A DNA stretch of 57,022 nucleotides from positions 1 to 57,022 of the forward strand of contig CALEPT010000163.1 of NCBI GenBank assembly GCA_937910385.1, written 5' to 3'. The notes beneath the pieces were generated by a model. It worked only from the letters and a program-made list of their open reading frames with translations, was not told where the DNA came from and made no database searches. The stretch comes from an uncultured Ruminococcus sp. Its GTDB lineage: Bacteria > Bacillota > Clostridia > Oscillospirales > Ruminococcaceae. How positions within the stretch are numbered: the stretch's first letter is position 1; every line of letters begins with the position of its first letter. A program made the translations under genes and the position numbers. Of the stretch, positions 49,269 through 56,949 are shown piece after piece.

Positions 49269-50523
49269 ATTCAGTTTCAAGTGTAAGCTTGAACGGAGTG
49301 TATTTTCTGTATGCTGAACTGTTTCTCTCTGTTGTATAACCGTCAGAGATCTCCTTCATACGGTCTGTGAAGTCTTCATAGTAGCGCTCCTGAAGAAGCG
49401 AGTCAATAGAATCTTCAGACCAGAGATCGTCATCGGTCATTCTTTCGGTGATATCGGCTTTGATAACGATATATACAGTATTTTCATCGTAATCATAACG
49501 CTCAGCCTTGTAATTCTCAAGCTCATTGAATACATACTCGTTGAACTCACGGGTAGCCTTCTGAGAATCCGTCTCCTCCGCTTCTGTGGTAGTAGTTTCG
49601 GTATCGCTGTCATTCTCATCTGCAGTAGTTGTTGTGTACTTGGTAATTGTTACCTCATTCGCATACGGATCTGTTGTAGTAGTGGTCGTTGTGGTGACCT
49701 CTTCGGAAACAGTTGTTGTTGTAACAATATCTTCACCGGATTCTTCGTCTTCAGCTTCCGCAGCTTCAAGTGAATCAAGAAACTCATTGTAATCGTCTTT
49801 GCATTCGTCAAACTTCTGCAATTTGCCAAGATCGGTGGACTCTGCATTTATTTCGCGAAGGTAGTTCTTTATCTTATTTTCGATTTCATGCTGTGTATCC
49901 TCGTCTAATTCATTACCCTCTGAATCTGTCAGACTTATCGAGAAGTACTTGATTCGTGCAGTCTTATCGGTGAAATATTCCTTGAGCTCGTCTTCAGTGC
50001 AGCCGTACTCGCTGTCAAGTCCATAATAATGGTTGAAAACGTGCAGCTGTTTATAAGAATTTGCTATGATAGATCTGAGAGAAGTCTCGCCTACTCCGTT
50101 TTTGATAAAAAGCTCATTATCGGAATTGGCATCAAGGCTTTCCTTTATAAGCTGGAGTTCCTCTTCGGTGAGCTCCTCACCTATCTGAGCAAATTCTCTT
50201 TCAGTAACAACGAAGTCCTTGCAGTAATCTGTTGCCTGATCCTGTATCCATTCGGCAGCGTCCATATCGTCTATAGTTGAATCCTTAACTACATCCTGTG
50301 TCGGATATGTTCCGTTTTCAGCATAAAGGGTGTATGCAGCATTGTTATATGCATATATTTCATTGTAAACAAATATACCAGCCGGCACCTCGTATCCATC
50401 AACGGTCAATGCAGTCTGTGAACCTTTGCCAAAAGTGATGGCCTCCGGCGCAGTACAGCCGGTTACAGCTGCCGCAAGCGCAAATGCCGCAGCTGCCGCA
50501 GTAAATTTTTTTATTTTATCCAT
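49267..50523 (-). CDS. Lipoprotein with Thr-rich linkers, possible SurA/PrsA-like foldase
   Basis: Extracellular lipoprotein of 418 residues: signal with lipobox AAAVTGC (Cys about 21), a helical N-terminal half (about 30-230), then low-complexity stretches of Thr and Glu (TTTTVSEEVTTTTTTTTDPY; TTTTADENDSDTETTTTEAEE, about 255-305). A C-terminal helical part follows (REFNEYVFNELENYKAERYDY). The layout recalls PrsA/SurA-type chaperones, but no parvulin signature is evident. GGAGGAATT gives ATG 50523. Own promoter. Foldase function is a weak inference. Confidence 0.72.
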   Translation of the reverse strand: MDKIKKFTAAAAAFALAAAVTGCTAPEAITFGKGSQTALTVDGYEVPAGIFVYNEIYAYNNAAYTLYAENGTYPTQDVVKDSTIDDMDAAEWIQDQATDYCKDFVVTEREFAQIGEELTEEELQLIKESLDANSDNELFIKNGVGETSLRSIIANSYKQLHVFNHYYGLDSEYGCTEDELKEYFTDKTARIKYFSISLTDSEGNELDEDTQHEIENKIKNYLREINAESTDLGKLQKFDECKDDYNEFLDSLEAAEAEDEESGEDIVTTTTVSEEVTTTTTTTTDPYANEVTITKYTTTTADENDSDTETTTTEAEETDSQKATREFNEYVFNELENYKAERYDYDENTVYIVIKADITERMTDDDLWSEDSIDSLLQERYYEDFTDRMKEISDGYTTERNSSAYRKYTPFKLTLETE

Positions 50524-50585
50524 TTTGTTAATTCCTCCGATATTCAAGGTCAGCTAAAGCTGCCATATATTTCAGATACCTTTTA

Positions 50586-50614
50586 ATTATACAATATTTT
50601 TTTTGATTTGTCCA
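50586..50614 (-). promoter_or_regulatory. Promoter of the Thr-rich lipoprotein gene
   Basis: TGGACA (50609-50614), 17 bp, TATAAT (50586-50591). Confidence 0.75.
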
Positions 50615-50718
50615 TAGAAAAACTAAAATTTTCTTAAATTCTTCACCTTAAATCATTACGTTAGCTTAAGTCAGCTTTAAATTCCAAATAATTTTTATAT
50701 ATTTTTTTCAAAAATCAC

Positions 50719-50747
50719 TGGACAAATTAATATTCTTGTGTTATAAT
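50719..50747 (+). promoter_or_regulatory. Promoter of the 50781-51218 gene
   Basis: TGGACA (50719-50724), 17 bp, TATAAT (50742-50747). The same TGGACA box is used by the divergent lipoprotein promoter 130 bp away. Confidence 0.75.
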
Positions 50748-50780
50748 AATTGTCAGATATATTTTTTGAGGTGATTATTT

Positions 50781-51218
50781 ATGGGCATTTTGTCTATATT
50801 CCAAGGCGGAGCTAAGTATTTCGATAAAAAAATGGCTCCAAAATGCGATTACTGTCAATTCGGTAAAAGAGCTAAGGACGGAAATAAGGTCCTCTGTGAG
50901 AAAAAGGGTCTTGTTGATTCAAATTATTCATGCGGAAAGTTTGAATATTCTCCCCTGAAAAGGATTCCTGTCAAGCAGCTCAACTTCGTAGGAAGTCTCG
51001 CAGACGAGGATATCTATATCGAGTCTATCGGCGACCGTGCTGAAAAGGAAGAGGAAGAAAAGAAGACTTCCGTTAACGATAAAAATCATAATGATAAACC
51101 TACTGATAATAAAGCTTCCGATAATACTCCTTCTAATGATAATGTTTCTTCCGAAGAAAAGACAAATTCTGACCAACAGGTTCTTGCTGAACAGGAAGTC
51201 GCCGAACAAACTGTCTGA
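50781..51218 (+). CDS. Small protein with N-terminal Cys motif, unknown function
   Basis: Protein of 145 residues. Residues 1-60 carry KCDYCQFGKRAKDGNKVLCEKKGLVDSNYSCGKFEYSPL, with four Cys in a C-x2-C-x15-C-x12-C layout, probably a metal site. Residues 75-145 are low-complexity Asn/Asp/Ser/Glu and look disordered. GAGGTGATT precedes the ATG. Own promoter and strong terminator. It is the last ordinary gene before the tRNA-Leu-derived array. Confidence 0.78.
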   Translation: MGILSIFQGGAKYFDKKMAPKCDYCQFGKRAKDGNKVLCEKKGLVDSNYSCGKFEYSPLKRIPVKQLNFVGSLADEDIYIESIGDRAEKEEEEKKTSVNDKNHNDKPTDNKASDNTPSNDNVSSEEKTNSDQQVLAEQEVAEQTV

Positions 51219-51240
51219 AAATATTATTACATATCTATCG

Positions 51241-51285
51241 GCTGCAATCCTGCCCGATTTTGCAGGATCGCAGCTTTACTATGTT
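51241..51285 (+). terminator. Terminator after the 50781-51218 gene
   Basis: GCTGCAATCCTGC (51241-51253) pairs with GCAGGATCGCAGC (51262-51274) with one mismatch, followed by a T-rich stretch that runs up to the first tRNA-Leu half. Confidence 0.82.
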
Positions 51286-51367
51286 TTTATGCGGGTGTGG
51301 TGAAATTGGCAGACACGCAAGATTTCGTTTGCGCTACGTTATTGATTTTAAAACGGAGGTGCTTTGA

Positions 51368-51829
51368 GTGTTTCAACGTTTTTTCGGTTATATTGAGTCA
51401 TTCATTAGCTCTTCTGAGTTCAAAAACGAAAAAGAAGGAAAAGTTCGCATTTCATTCAAGTATCTTTTTATAGAAATCATCCTTTTAACTGTTGGAGTTA
51501 TTTATGTAAACGTCAAATCGGTATTACCTTATAATTATTTGTTCATATACATTATTGCTTTTTTAGCAATCGTTACCAGCTCTACGTTCTGCATTGCATG
51601 GAAAATAGATTATGATGAATATGAAATAGTTTACAGAACTTGGTATTTTCGTAAGTATTCATTCACATATCACGATATCAGAACTATTTATACAAGTAAA
51701 GCTCTTCGTAAGTATGAGTTGACTGCTGATAATGTTACGATAACTCTATACGAGCGTTCAATGTCAGGAGCAAAAACCTTTATAGATTTCGCAAAGAAAA
51801 ACACTTCATCAAGTATTTCAAAAATTTAA
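51368..51829 (+). CDS. Small membrane protein with PH-like domain, cassette ORF 1
   Basis: Protein of 153 residues starting at GTG (GGAGGTG 6 bp upstream). Two membrane segments (YLFIEIILLTVGVIYVNV and YLFIYIIAFLAIVTSSTFCIAW) are followed by a soluble part (DYDEYEIVYRTWYFRKYSFTYHDIRTIY...) that resembles bacterial PH-like domains. The ORF starts 24 bp after tRNA-Leu half copy 1 and its stop lies 3 bp before copy 2, so it exactly fills the unit. It is more A+T-rich than the core genes. Function unknown. Confidence 0.72.
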   Translation: MFQRFFGYIESFISSSEFKNEKEGKVRISFKYLFIEIILLTVGVIYVNVKSVLPYNYLFIYIIAFLAIVTSSTFCIAWKIDYDEYEIVYRTWYFRKYSFTYHDIRTIYTSKALRKYELTADNVTITLYERSMSGAKTFIDFAKKNTSSSISKI

Positions 51830-51896
51830 TATGCGGGTGTGGTGAAATCGGCAGACACGGTAGTTTTCGTTCGCGCTACGTCATTGGAGGAGTGCT

Positions 51897-52175
51897 ATGG
51901 GTATTTGTGTATATGCAAGAAAAACCGATGAGAATGATGAGCATGTTATTTATGTTTGTGGGAATTCACCTGAACGCCTTGATACAACATTCAGAATTGA
52001 TAAATCTGTTTTAGAAAATGGATTGGCTGATTCTCAGTCTCGTATTGCTGTGAGAGATATAGTCACTATTTTAAATACTGATCATAAAGGTTATTGGATA
52101 GCTATTTTGGGAAAAATATTTAGATACTACCAAGAATACAACACGTTCCCTGATAAAATCTCTAAGGAATCATAA
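51897..52175 (+). CDS. Hypothetical protein, cassette ORF 2
   Basis: Protein of 92 residues (MGICVYARKTDENDEHVIYVCGNSPERLD...), with no signal peptide or membrane segment and mixed alpha/beta appearance. GGAGG lies 6 bp before the ATG and is directly downstream of tRNA-Leu half copy 2. The stop lies 6 bp before copy 3. Like ORF 1 it fills the space between two copies. Not recognised. Confidence 0.65.
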   Translation: MGICVYARKTDENDEHVIYVCGNSPERLDTTFRIDKSVLENGLADSQSRIAVRDIVTILNTDHKGYWIAILGKIFRYYQEYNTFPDKISKES

Positions 52176-52493
52176 AAATATGCAGGTGTGGTGAAATTGG
52201 CAGACACGCAAGATTTCGTTCACGCTACGTTATTGGAATTATAAGGCAACAGCTCTCTTGTGCAAAATCAACAAAAATTTAATATGCAGGTGTGGTGAAA
52301 TTGGCAGACACGCAAGATTTCGTTCGCGCTACGTTATTGAATTATAAAGCAGCTTATTCTTTTGTGCAAAATCAACAAAATTTAATATTGCACCTGTGGC
52401 GAAATTGGCATACGCGATAGATTTCGTTCACGCTATGTCATTGAATTATAAAGCGGCTCATCCGTTTGTACATAATCAACAAAATTTAATACC

Positions 52494-52578
52494 GCGGATG
52501 TGGTGAAATTGGCAGACACGTTAGATTTAGGTTCTAATACCGAGAGGTGTGCAGGTTCAAGTCCTGTCATCCGCACCA
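52494..52578 (+). tRNA. tRNA-Leu (anticodon TAG)
   Basis: Acceptor GCGGATG/CATCCGC, D arm GGTGAAATTGGCAGACAC, anticodon stem TTAGA/TCTAA with loop TTTAGGT (anticodon TAG), long variable arm CCGAGAGG, T arm GGTTCAAGTCC and an encoded CCA. Complete class II tRNA, 85 nt. No promoter is visible within 100 bp upstream, because that space is occupied by the repeats. It may depend on read-through or on a promoter inside the array. Terminator at 52582-52608. Confidence 0.96.
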
Positions 52579-52581
52579 TTC

Positions 52582-52608
52582 AAAAAGTCCGATTATTCGG
52601 ACTTTTTT
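52582..52608 (+). terminator. Terminator of tRNA-Leu
   Basis: AAAAAGTCCGA (52582-52592) pairs with TCGGACTTTTT (52597-52607) around a 4-nt loop, ending in T6. Confidence 0.9.
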
Positions 52609-52678
52609 CTTTTGCTCTCTTCTATTTCTATCTTGGTACCGGGGAATGGGGCGCGGAAGGTGTATTTCGAGTGTATGC

Positions 52679-53176
52679 CTAAGAATAGCAAGCCGCAGGT
52701 CTCCCTGCGGCTTTGACTTTACGATTCATTATAGAAACGACACTATTCTTTTTCTTTATCATCATTATCGGTCTTATATTTCCATGCCTGTGCTTGTATT
52801 CGTCGAGCTCTTTCACCTTCAAGCCATATTCCTCGTTCAGCTTCCCAGCCTGTGAGGACAAGTCCGCTGTCGCTTTTTCCAGTTGAGCCGTCGCTGTTTC
52901 CGACAGTTCCGCTGCCTGATTCAGCAGCTCCCGACAGGTCGCTATGGTATCCCTCTGCTCGGAACGGACTGTTTTCAGCACCTGTTCTGTATCCGCTTTC
53001 GTCGCCAGCACCGAGAGTCGGCTGAGTATTTCCAACTGCTCCTGCGACATCAGCTTGTTCAATTCTATCAGCGCTCTCCAGTTGGAATCGAGCACCACCA
53101 CTGTCGGCTGAGTGTCCGCCGCTGCCGACAATTCCTTGTCGTACATCTGCTGCAATTCTTCTTGTTTTGAATTCAT
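52679..53176 (-). CDS. Coiled-coil protein nested out of frame in the relaxase gene (MobB-like)
   Basis: Protein of 165 residues (MNSKQEELQQMYDKELSAAAD...) in a different frame from the relaxase, overlapping its 3' end by 434 bp. The composition is helical and coiled-coil-like (ATKADTEQVLKTVRSEQRDTIA; AQLEKATADLSSQAGKLNEEYGLKVKEL), unlike a random shadow frame. AAAGGAG lies 10 bp before the ATG. Nested mobilisation genes of this kind are known in ColE1-type mobA/mobB/mobD. The last dozen residues are read through the hairpin at 52690-52713, so the C-terminus may be altered by a junction. Confidence 0.6.
   Translation of the reverse strand: MNSKQEELQQMYDKELSAAADTQPTVVVLDSNWRALIELNKLMSQEQLEILSRLSVLATKADTEQVLKTVRSEQRDTIATCRELLNQAAELSETATAQLEKATADLSSQAGKLNEEYGLKVKELDEYKHRHGNIRPIMMIKKKNSVVSIMNRKVKAAGRPAACYS
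52690..52713 (-). terminator. Hairpin after the relaxase gene
   Basis: AAGCCGCAGG and CCTGCGGCTT form a perfect 10-bp stem with loop GAGA (minus strand). The following T tract is weak (GCTATTCTT). Confidence 0.6.
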
Positions 53177-53813
53177 ACTCCATGTTCTCCTTTCTGTACT
53201 TGTTGCCGTGAAGCTTATTGTCACGGCATCTCCTTCCATTAGGACAAGTATAGGTAATATACTTTCGGTTGTCCTCCCACCTGACATTGTAGCCCTGCTG
53301 TTTCATAAGATAGCAGAACTGTTTCTTTGACTTTGCCTGTTTCATCACCTGATTGATGACGTTCATCAGCTCCCACTTGAAGCTCTCGCCGCGCTTGGCT
53401 GACCTGTACTCGCTGTCGGAGAGGTAGTCCCTGTTCATTTTCTTATTGGGAGCGTCAAGTACATGGACTCCGTACCGTCGACAGATCTCATCGCTGAGTT
53501 TCATCAGTTGCTCGACGCTCTCCTTGTTTGAATGATACTTCTTCCCGTCCTCGAAGCTGACCGAATTGATTACCAAATGAGAATGAACGTGCTCCCTGTC
53601 AATATGAGTTGCCACTACAACTTCATATTTGTTGAAGGCTTTCTCCGCAAGCTCCACAGCTATCTTGTGTGCGAGCTTAGGCTCGATCTCATACCCACTC
53701 GGGAAGCTCTGCACCAGATGATAGTAGAGCCGTCCGTCAGTTTTGTGGTAAAGATTCTTGGTTGCGGTCATTTCGTCGAGTGCAGTTTCGGGCGAGCAGT
53801 TGACTCCTGTCAC
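52743..53813 (-). pseudogene. MobA/VirD2-type relaxase, 5'-truncated
   Basis: Nicks and pilots plasmid or element DNA at oriT in mobilisation. The 356 residues begin at VTGVNCSPETALDEMTATKNLYHKTDGRLYYHLVQSF, which in the family lies some 40-50 residues into the protein, so the N-terminus with the catalytic Tyr region is missing. The HUH-type motif HIDREHVHSHLVINSV (three His) is intact. The C-terminal third is Gly/Ser-rich and overlaps a nested gene. Upstream the frame runs straight into the opposite-strand gene at about 53815, which marks a deletion or recombination junction. Probably non-functional alone. Confidence 0.8.
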
Positions 53814-53828
53814 GAAACGCTTGCGGCA

Positions 53829-54698
53829 ATGTGTGCGGCAATGATGCTTATAGTCACAGGGAGCATATTTACGATGAAAATGCTCTCAAAGCCCGATGTG
53901 GCGATGAACAATTCCTATTCAAACATAGAAACGTCGGTAGTATCAGGACCTGACGCCGCCGAGCCGTCCACCAGCAAAACGGACGAGCAGACAAAGCTGA
54001 TACTCAAAATGCTGAACAGTATCGACTACTACGACAAGGCTTCAGGCAGGCTCGTCACAAAGGGAAACGGCAACAGCTTTAATGACGTTGAGTTTGAGAT
54101 TGATTTGACAACGGCACGTTCCTATAGCCATATACGGCAGTATTGGATAGATTCGCCCGAAAGTGCAATGAGTGGTGACTATACAAAAGCTGAGCTTATC
54201 ACCGATGAATACGGGACTTACGATTTTATCAATTACAGCGACGGTGAGCGGTTGCACTCATATAATACCTACTCAAAGGTGCATGAAGTCACCGACGGCG
54301 TAGTATCGAGGACGGAGAGCTATGAGATTCCCGATGGTGAGCGTCGGTATACCAAGCCTGACGGCACTCCTTCGTGGAGATATCGAATCAATCCGCTCAA
54401 CTGCGACTTTGCCATGAGCAGTCTTTTCCCGCAGATGTTTGTGCTGGACGTCCTGAATGATACTGAGAAATGGCGTATTGACGGCTTGCAGACCTATCTT
54501 GACAGGGAGTGCATATCGGTCAGCGGCACAGACTTTACTGCTCTTATTGATGAAAAGACGGGGGTGTTGATGAAATATATTGCAACTGATGAAAACGGCG
54601 ATATATCGGACTATATCTGCGTTCAGAGCATTGCCTTTGACGGTGAAGCGGCTGACGTGCGTGAAATAGATATATCCGAATGGGAGGGAGCAGAATGA
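53829..54698 (+). CDS. Extracytoplasmic protein with N-terminal membrane anchor, probably 5'-truncated
   Basis: About 289 residues from the first usable ATG (MCAAMMLIVTGSIFTMKML). One membrane segment is followed by a Thr/Asp-rich linker and a beta-rich external domain (FEIDLTTARSYSHIRQYW...; SVSGTDFTALIDEKTGVLMKYIATDENGD), which recalls LolA/RseB-like lipoprotein-fold domains of sigma regulators. No ribosome binding site precedes the ATG, and the frame continues antisense through the relaxase, so the true N-terminus was probably lost at the 53815-53825 junction. It ends in ATGA overlap with the next gene. Confidence 0.6.
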   Translation: MCAAMMLIVTGSIFTMKMLSKPDVAMNNSYSNIETSVVSGPDAAEPSTSKTDEQTKLILKMLNSIDYYDKASGRLVTKGNGNSFNDVEFEIDLTTARSYSHIRQYWIDSPESAMSGDYTKAELITDEYGTYDFINYSDGERLHSYNTYSKVHEVTDGVVSRTESYEIPDGERRYTKPDGTPSWRYRINPLNCDFAMSSLFPQMFVLDVLNDTEKWRIDGLQTYLDRECISVSGTDFTALIDEKTGVLMKYIATDENGDISDYICVQSIAFDGEAADVREIDISEWEGAE

Positions 54699-56785
54699 AA
54701 AGACTTGCACCAATAATGCTTTCGATCCTGACGCTCGTTTCAGCGGTAGCTTGCAGTACGGGCAATAATTCGAGTACCGCACCAAAGGAGACAGTACGCT
54801 CTGTTTCCGATGAGTCGAGGATATTCAAAAAATCGGAGCTGCCATATCCTGACAAGCTGACGAGTATCAGCGATATACTGTACAATGATACTTCTGACCG
54901 TGTGTATATTATCGGTTCTGACACGAAAGGGAAAACGCTGTGCTGTACTGCTGACAGTTCGTTTTCACTGTATAAGTACGCCGAGCTTGACATCGAAAAC
55001 AAAACAGACAGCAGCGCTGTTTTTGCAGTCTCAGACGACAAGCTGTATGCAGTCATCACTGATGTGAGATACGCCGAAGACGGAAGCTTTGAAAGTGCGG
55101 AATATTCCTACACGCTGATTACCTATGACAACGATTTCAGTAAGCTTTCCTCAGTAAGCATTGAAAACGCTGATGATTCAATTAGCGGACAGGCTTCGGA
55201 ACTGTATATCGGTAAGGGCGGCGGACTTGTCTTTTCTGTCGGGATGGAATACATCGTTATTGATGAAAGCGGAAAGATAACTGATTCTGTCAGCTTTGAC
55301 AAAGACGAAGAACACGCCATTGCCGAGCTGGTCAAGAGTGGCAGGTATGCATACTATTACAGTGACAACGCTGCATATTATGGCGTGAAGCCCGACAACA
55401 GTATTGTCAGGCTCGTTGACTTTGCAAATTCGGGACTTAGCAACATAAGGGAGATCGCTTCGATAGCTGATAACGAATTCATATGCGTTTCAGATAATAA
55501 GCTGTATCGCCTTTCAGAGCGTGACAGTGCAGAATTGGCAAATATCACCGAGCTGACGCTTGCAGCTGCAGGGGAAACGGACAGCATACAGAATACGATA
55601 GCCGATTTCAATTCGGGCAGCAATCTTTACAGGGTGAATGTGAAGAATTATCTTGACGGTCACGAATACAGCATTGAGGGATTTGAGGCGGCGGCTCACG
55701 ATCTTGAAATGGACATAATATCGGGGAAAACGCCCGATTTAGTGTGGCTCGATATGAATGAAACGGAGAAGCTGGCTTCAAAGGGAGCGTTTGCCGACCT
55801 GTATGAGTTTATGGATAAGGACACGAAATTCAAGCGGGACGCTTTCTTGCCAAATTATCTGCAAGCTGCTGAGATTGACGGACATCTTTACTCCATAACG
55901 CCAAGCTTTGTGATACGGACAATGGGCGTAAAATCGAAATATGTCAGCGGTGACAGCTGGACGTTTGAGCAGTTCAAGGAAGCATACTCTTCAAGACCTG
56001 ACGGTATGGAGCTTTTCGAGCAGGGCAATAACCGCAGCGGAGTATTTCTAATGCTCTCGAATGGCTGTGCAAACTTCATCGACTTGAAAAGTCACACCTG
56101 TTCATTTGATTCCGACAGTTTTATTGATATTCTCGAATTTTCAGCGCAGTTCCCCGATTTGAATTCCTACGATGGCGAAAGAAGATCGTGCAGACGGGAT
56201 ACAGCCTTGTTTTCAGAAATGTATTTTCAGTCCTTCCGAGATATCAACGTGCAAAAGCAATGCGTATTCGGCGATGATATGACGCTGATAGGTGCTCCCT
56301 CGGAAAACGGTCAGGGGTCTTCTATGATACTGTCTAATCAATTTTCGATAATGTCAGATTCTGATAATAAGGAAGGGGCGTGGGAGTTCATCAAGCTGTT
56401 TCTTGCTGATGAATGCTACAGCGGGAATCCGAATGGTATCCCTGTTACCGAAAACGGGCTGAAAAAGGTCATGGACGCCGCTCTTGAAAAGCCGTATTAT
56501 ATTGATACAACTTGTGGAAATACCAAGGTATATATGGACGAAACTACCACGGATTTTTATTCGGGCGAAAGAATAAACGTTACGCCGATGACAGCTGACG
56601 AGCAGAAAAAATACGAACAGTTCGTCCGCAGTATCACCAGAATATCATCTGGAAATACCGAACTGAGTATCAGCAGGATAATCGACGAAGAAACGGCATA
56701 TTTCTTTGCAGGCGACCATTCCGCCGAGCAATGCGCGGAGATGATCCAGAACTGTGTTTCAATAATGCTGAGCGAGCAATCGTGA
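54695..56785 (+). CDS. Solute-binding lipoprotein with N-terminal propeller-like domain
   Basis: Lipoprotein of 696 residues (MKRLAPIMLSILTLVSAVACSTG; lipobox VACS). Residues about 40-280 are beta-rich with repeated blade-like segments (DRVYIIGSDTKGKTLCC; SAVFAVSDDKLYAVITD; NEFICVSDNKLYRLSE). From about 285 the sequence is an ABC solute-binding domain (IQNTIADFNSGSNLYRVNVKNYLDG, GKTPDLVWLDMNETEKLASKGAFADLYEFMDKD, EGAWEFIKLFLADE). GGGAGGGAG precedes the ATG, which overlaps the previous stop. No permease genes follow in the window, so it may be a sensor rather than a transporter part. Terminator at 56797. Confidence 0.85.
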   Translation: MKRLAPIMLSILTLVSAVACSTGNNSSTAPKETVRSVSDESRIFKKSELPYPDKLTSISDILYNDTSDRVYIIGSDTKGKTLCCTADSSFSLYKYAELDIENKTDSSAVFAVSDDKLYAVITDVRYAEDGSFESAEYSYTLITYDNDFSKLSSVSIENADDSISGQASELYIGKGGGLVFSVGMEYIVIDESGKITDSVSFDKDEEHAIAELVKSGRYAYYYSDNAAYYGVKPDNSIVRLVDFANSGLSNIREIASIADNEFICVSDNKLYRLSERDSAELANITELTLAAAGETDSIQNTIADFNSGSNLYRVNVKNYLDGHEYSIEGFEAAAHDLEMDIISGKTPDLVWLDMNETEKLASKGAFADLYEFMDKDTKFKRDAFLPNYLQAAEIDGHLYSITPSFVIRTMGVKSKYVSGDSWTFEQFKEAYSSRPDGMELFEQGNNRSGVFLMLSNGCANFIDLKSHTCSFDSDSFIDILEFSAQFPDLNSYDGERRSCRRDTALFSEMYFQSFRDINVQKQCVFGDDMTLIGAPSENGQGSSMILSNQFSIMSDSDNKEGAWEFIKLFLADECYSGNPNGIPVTENGLKKVMDAALEKPYYIDTTCGNTKVYMDETTTDFYSGERINVTPMTADEQKKYEQFVRSITRISSGNTELSISRIIDEETAYFFAGDHSAEQCAEMIQNCVSIMLSEQS

Positions 56786-56796
56786 ATATAATGAAA

Positions 56797-56827
56797 CAGA
56801 GGCACTCAGTTGAGTGTCTCTGTTTTT
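56797..56827 (+). terminator. Terminator of the solute-binding lipoprotein operon
   Basis: CAGAGGCACTCA (56797-56808) and TGAGTGTCTCTG (56811-56822) pair with one mismatch, followed by T5. Confidence 0.85.
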
Positions 56828-56903
56828 GCCCTATTCAGTTTGGTTGGTCAATTGTTCCGCTAAGAGTAGCGCACATTGTCCGCCCTTTTTATATTGTTTA
56901 TCC

Positions 56904-56949
56904 GGGGACGCTGTCCCCAAACCCCTGCTAAAGGGGCAGTCGCCCCTTT
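56904..56949. terminator. Two tandem hairpins at the 3' end of the edge gene
   Basis: GGGGAC/GTCCCC (56904-56918) and AAAGGGGC/GCCCCTTT (56930-56949). The second overlaps the stop codon of the partial minus-strand gene. T tracts are poor. They could be terminators or part of a mobile-element end. Confidence 0.4.

Larger units (their letters stand above)
51291..52493 (+). repeat. Array of five tRNA-Leu 5'-half copies
   Basis: Copies start at 51291, 51833, 52182, 52286 and 52390; the intact tRNA-Leu starts at 52494. Each reproduces about 35 nt of the tRNA 5' end (acceptor 5' strand, D arm, 5' side of the anticodon arm; 28-32 matches of 35). It then switches to a shared 19-nt element of the form CGTTyrCGCTAyGTyATTG, so every copy is exactly 54 nt. 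Copies 3, 4, 5 and the tRNA are spaced exactly 104 bp apart; copies 1 and 2 are followed by ORFs in place of the 50-nt tail. Most copies and the tRNA are preceded by AAAATTTAATA-like text. None has a T arm or 3' acceptor strand, so none is a tRNA. Confidence 0.85.

Noticed and set aside
49560..49790. Plus-strand Val/Ser-rich frame opposite the Thr-rich linker
   Set aside because: Complement of ACN codon repeats in the lipoprotein gene; purely a composition effect.
51291..52443. tRNA-Leu half copies as functional tRNAs or as a CRISPR array
   Set aside because: They lack the 3' anticodon strand, variable arm, T arm and 3' acceptor strand. The repeat is 54 nt with drift, only three units are regular, the spacers are related to each other, and no cas gene is present.
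52645..52658. AATGGGGCGCGGAA identical to 37586-37599
   Set aside because: Only 14 nt; noted as possible evidence for a dispersed repeat but not enough for a feature by itself.
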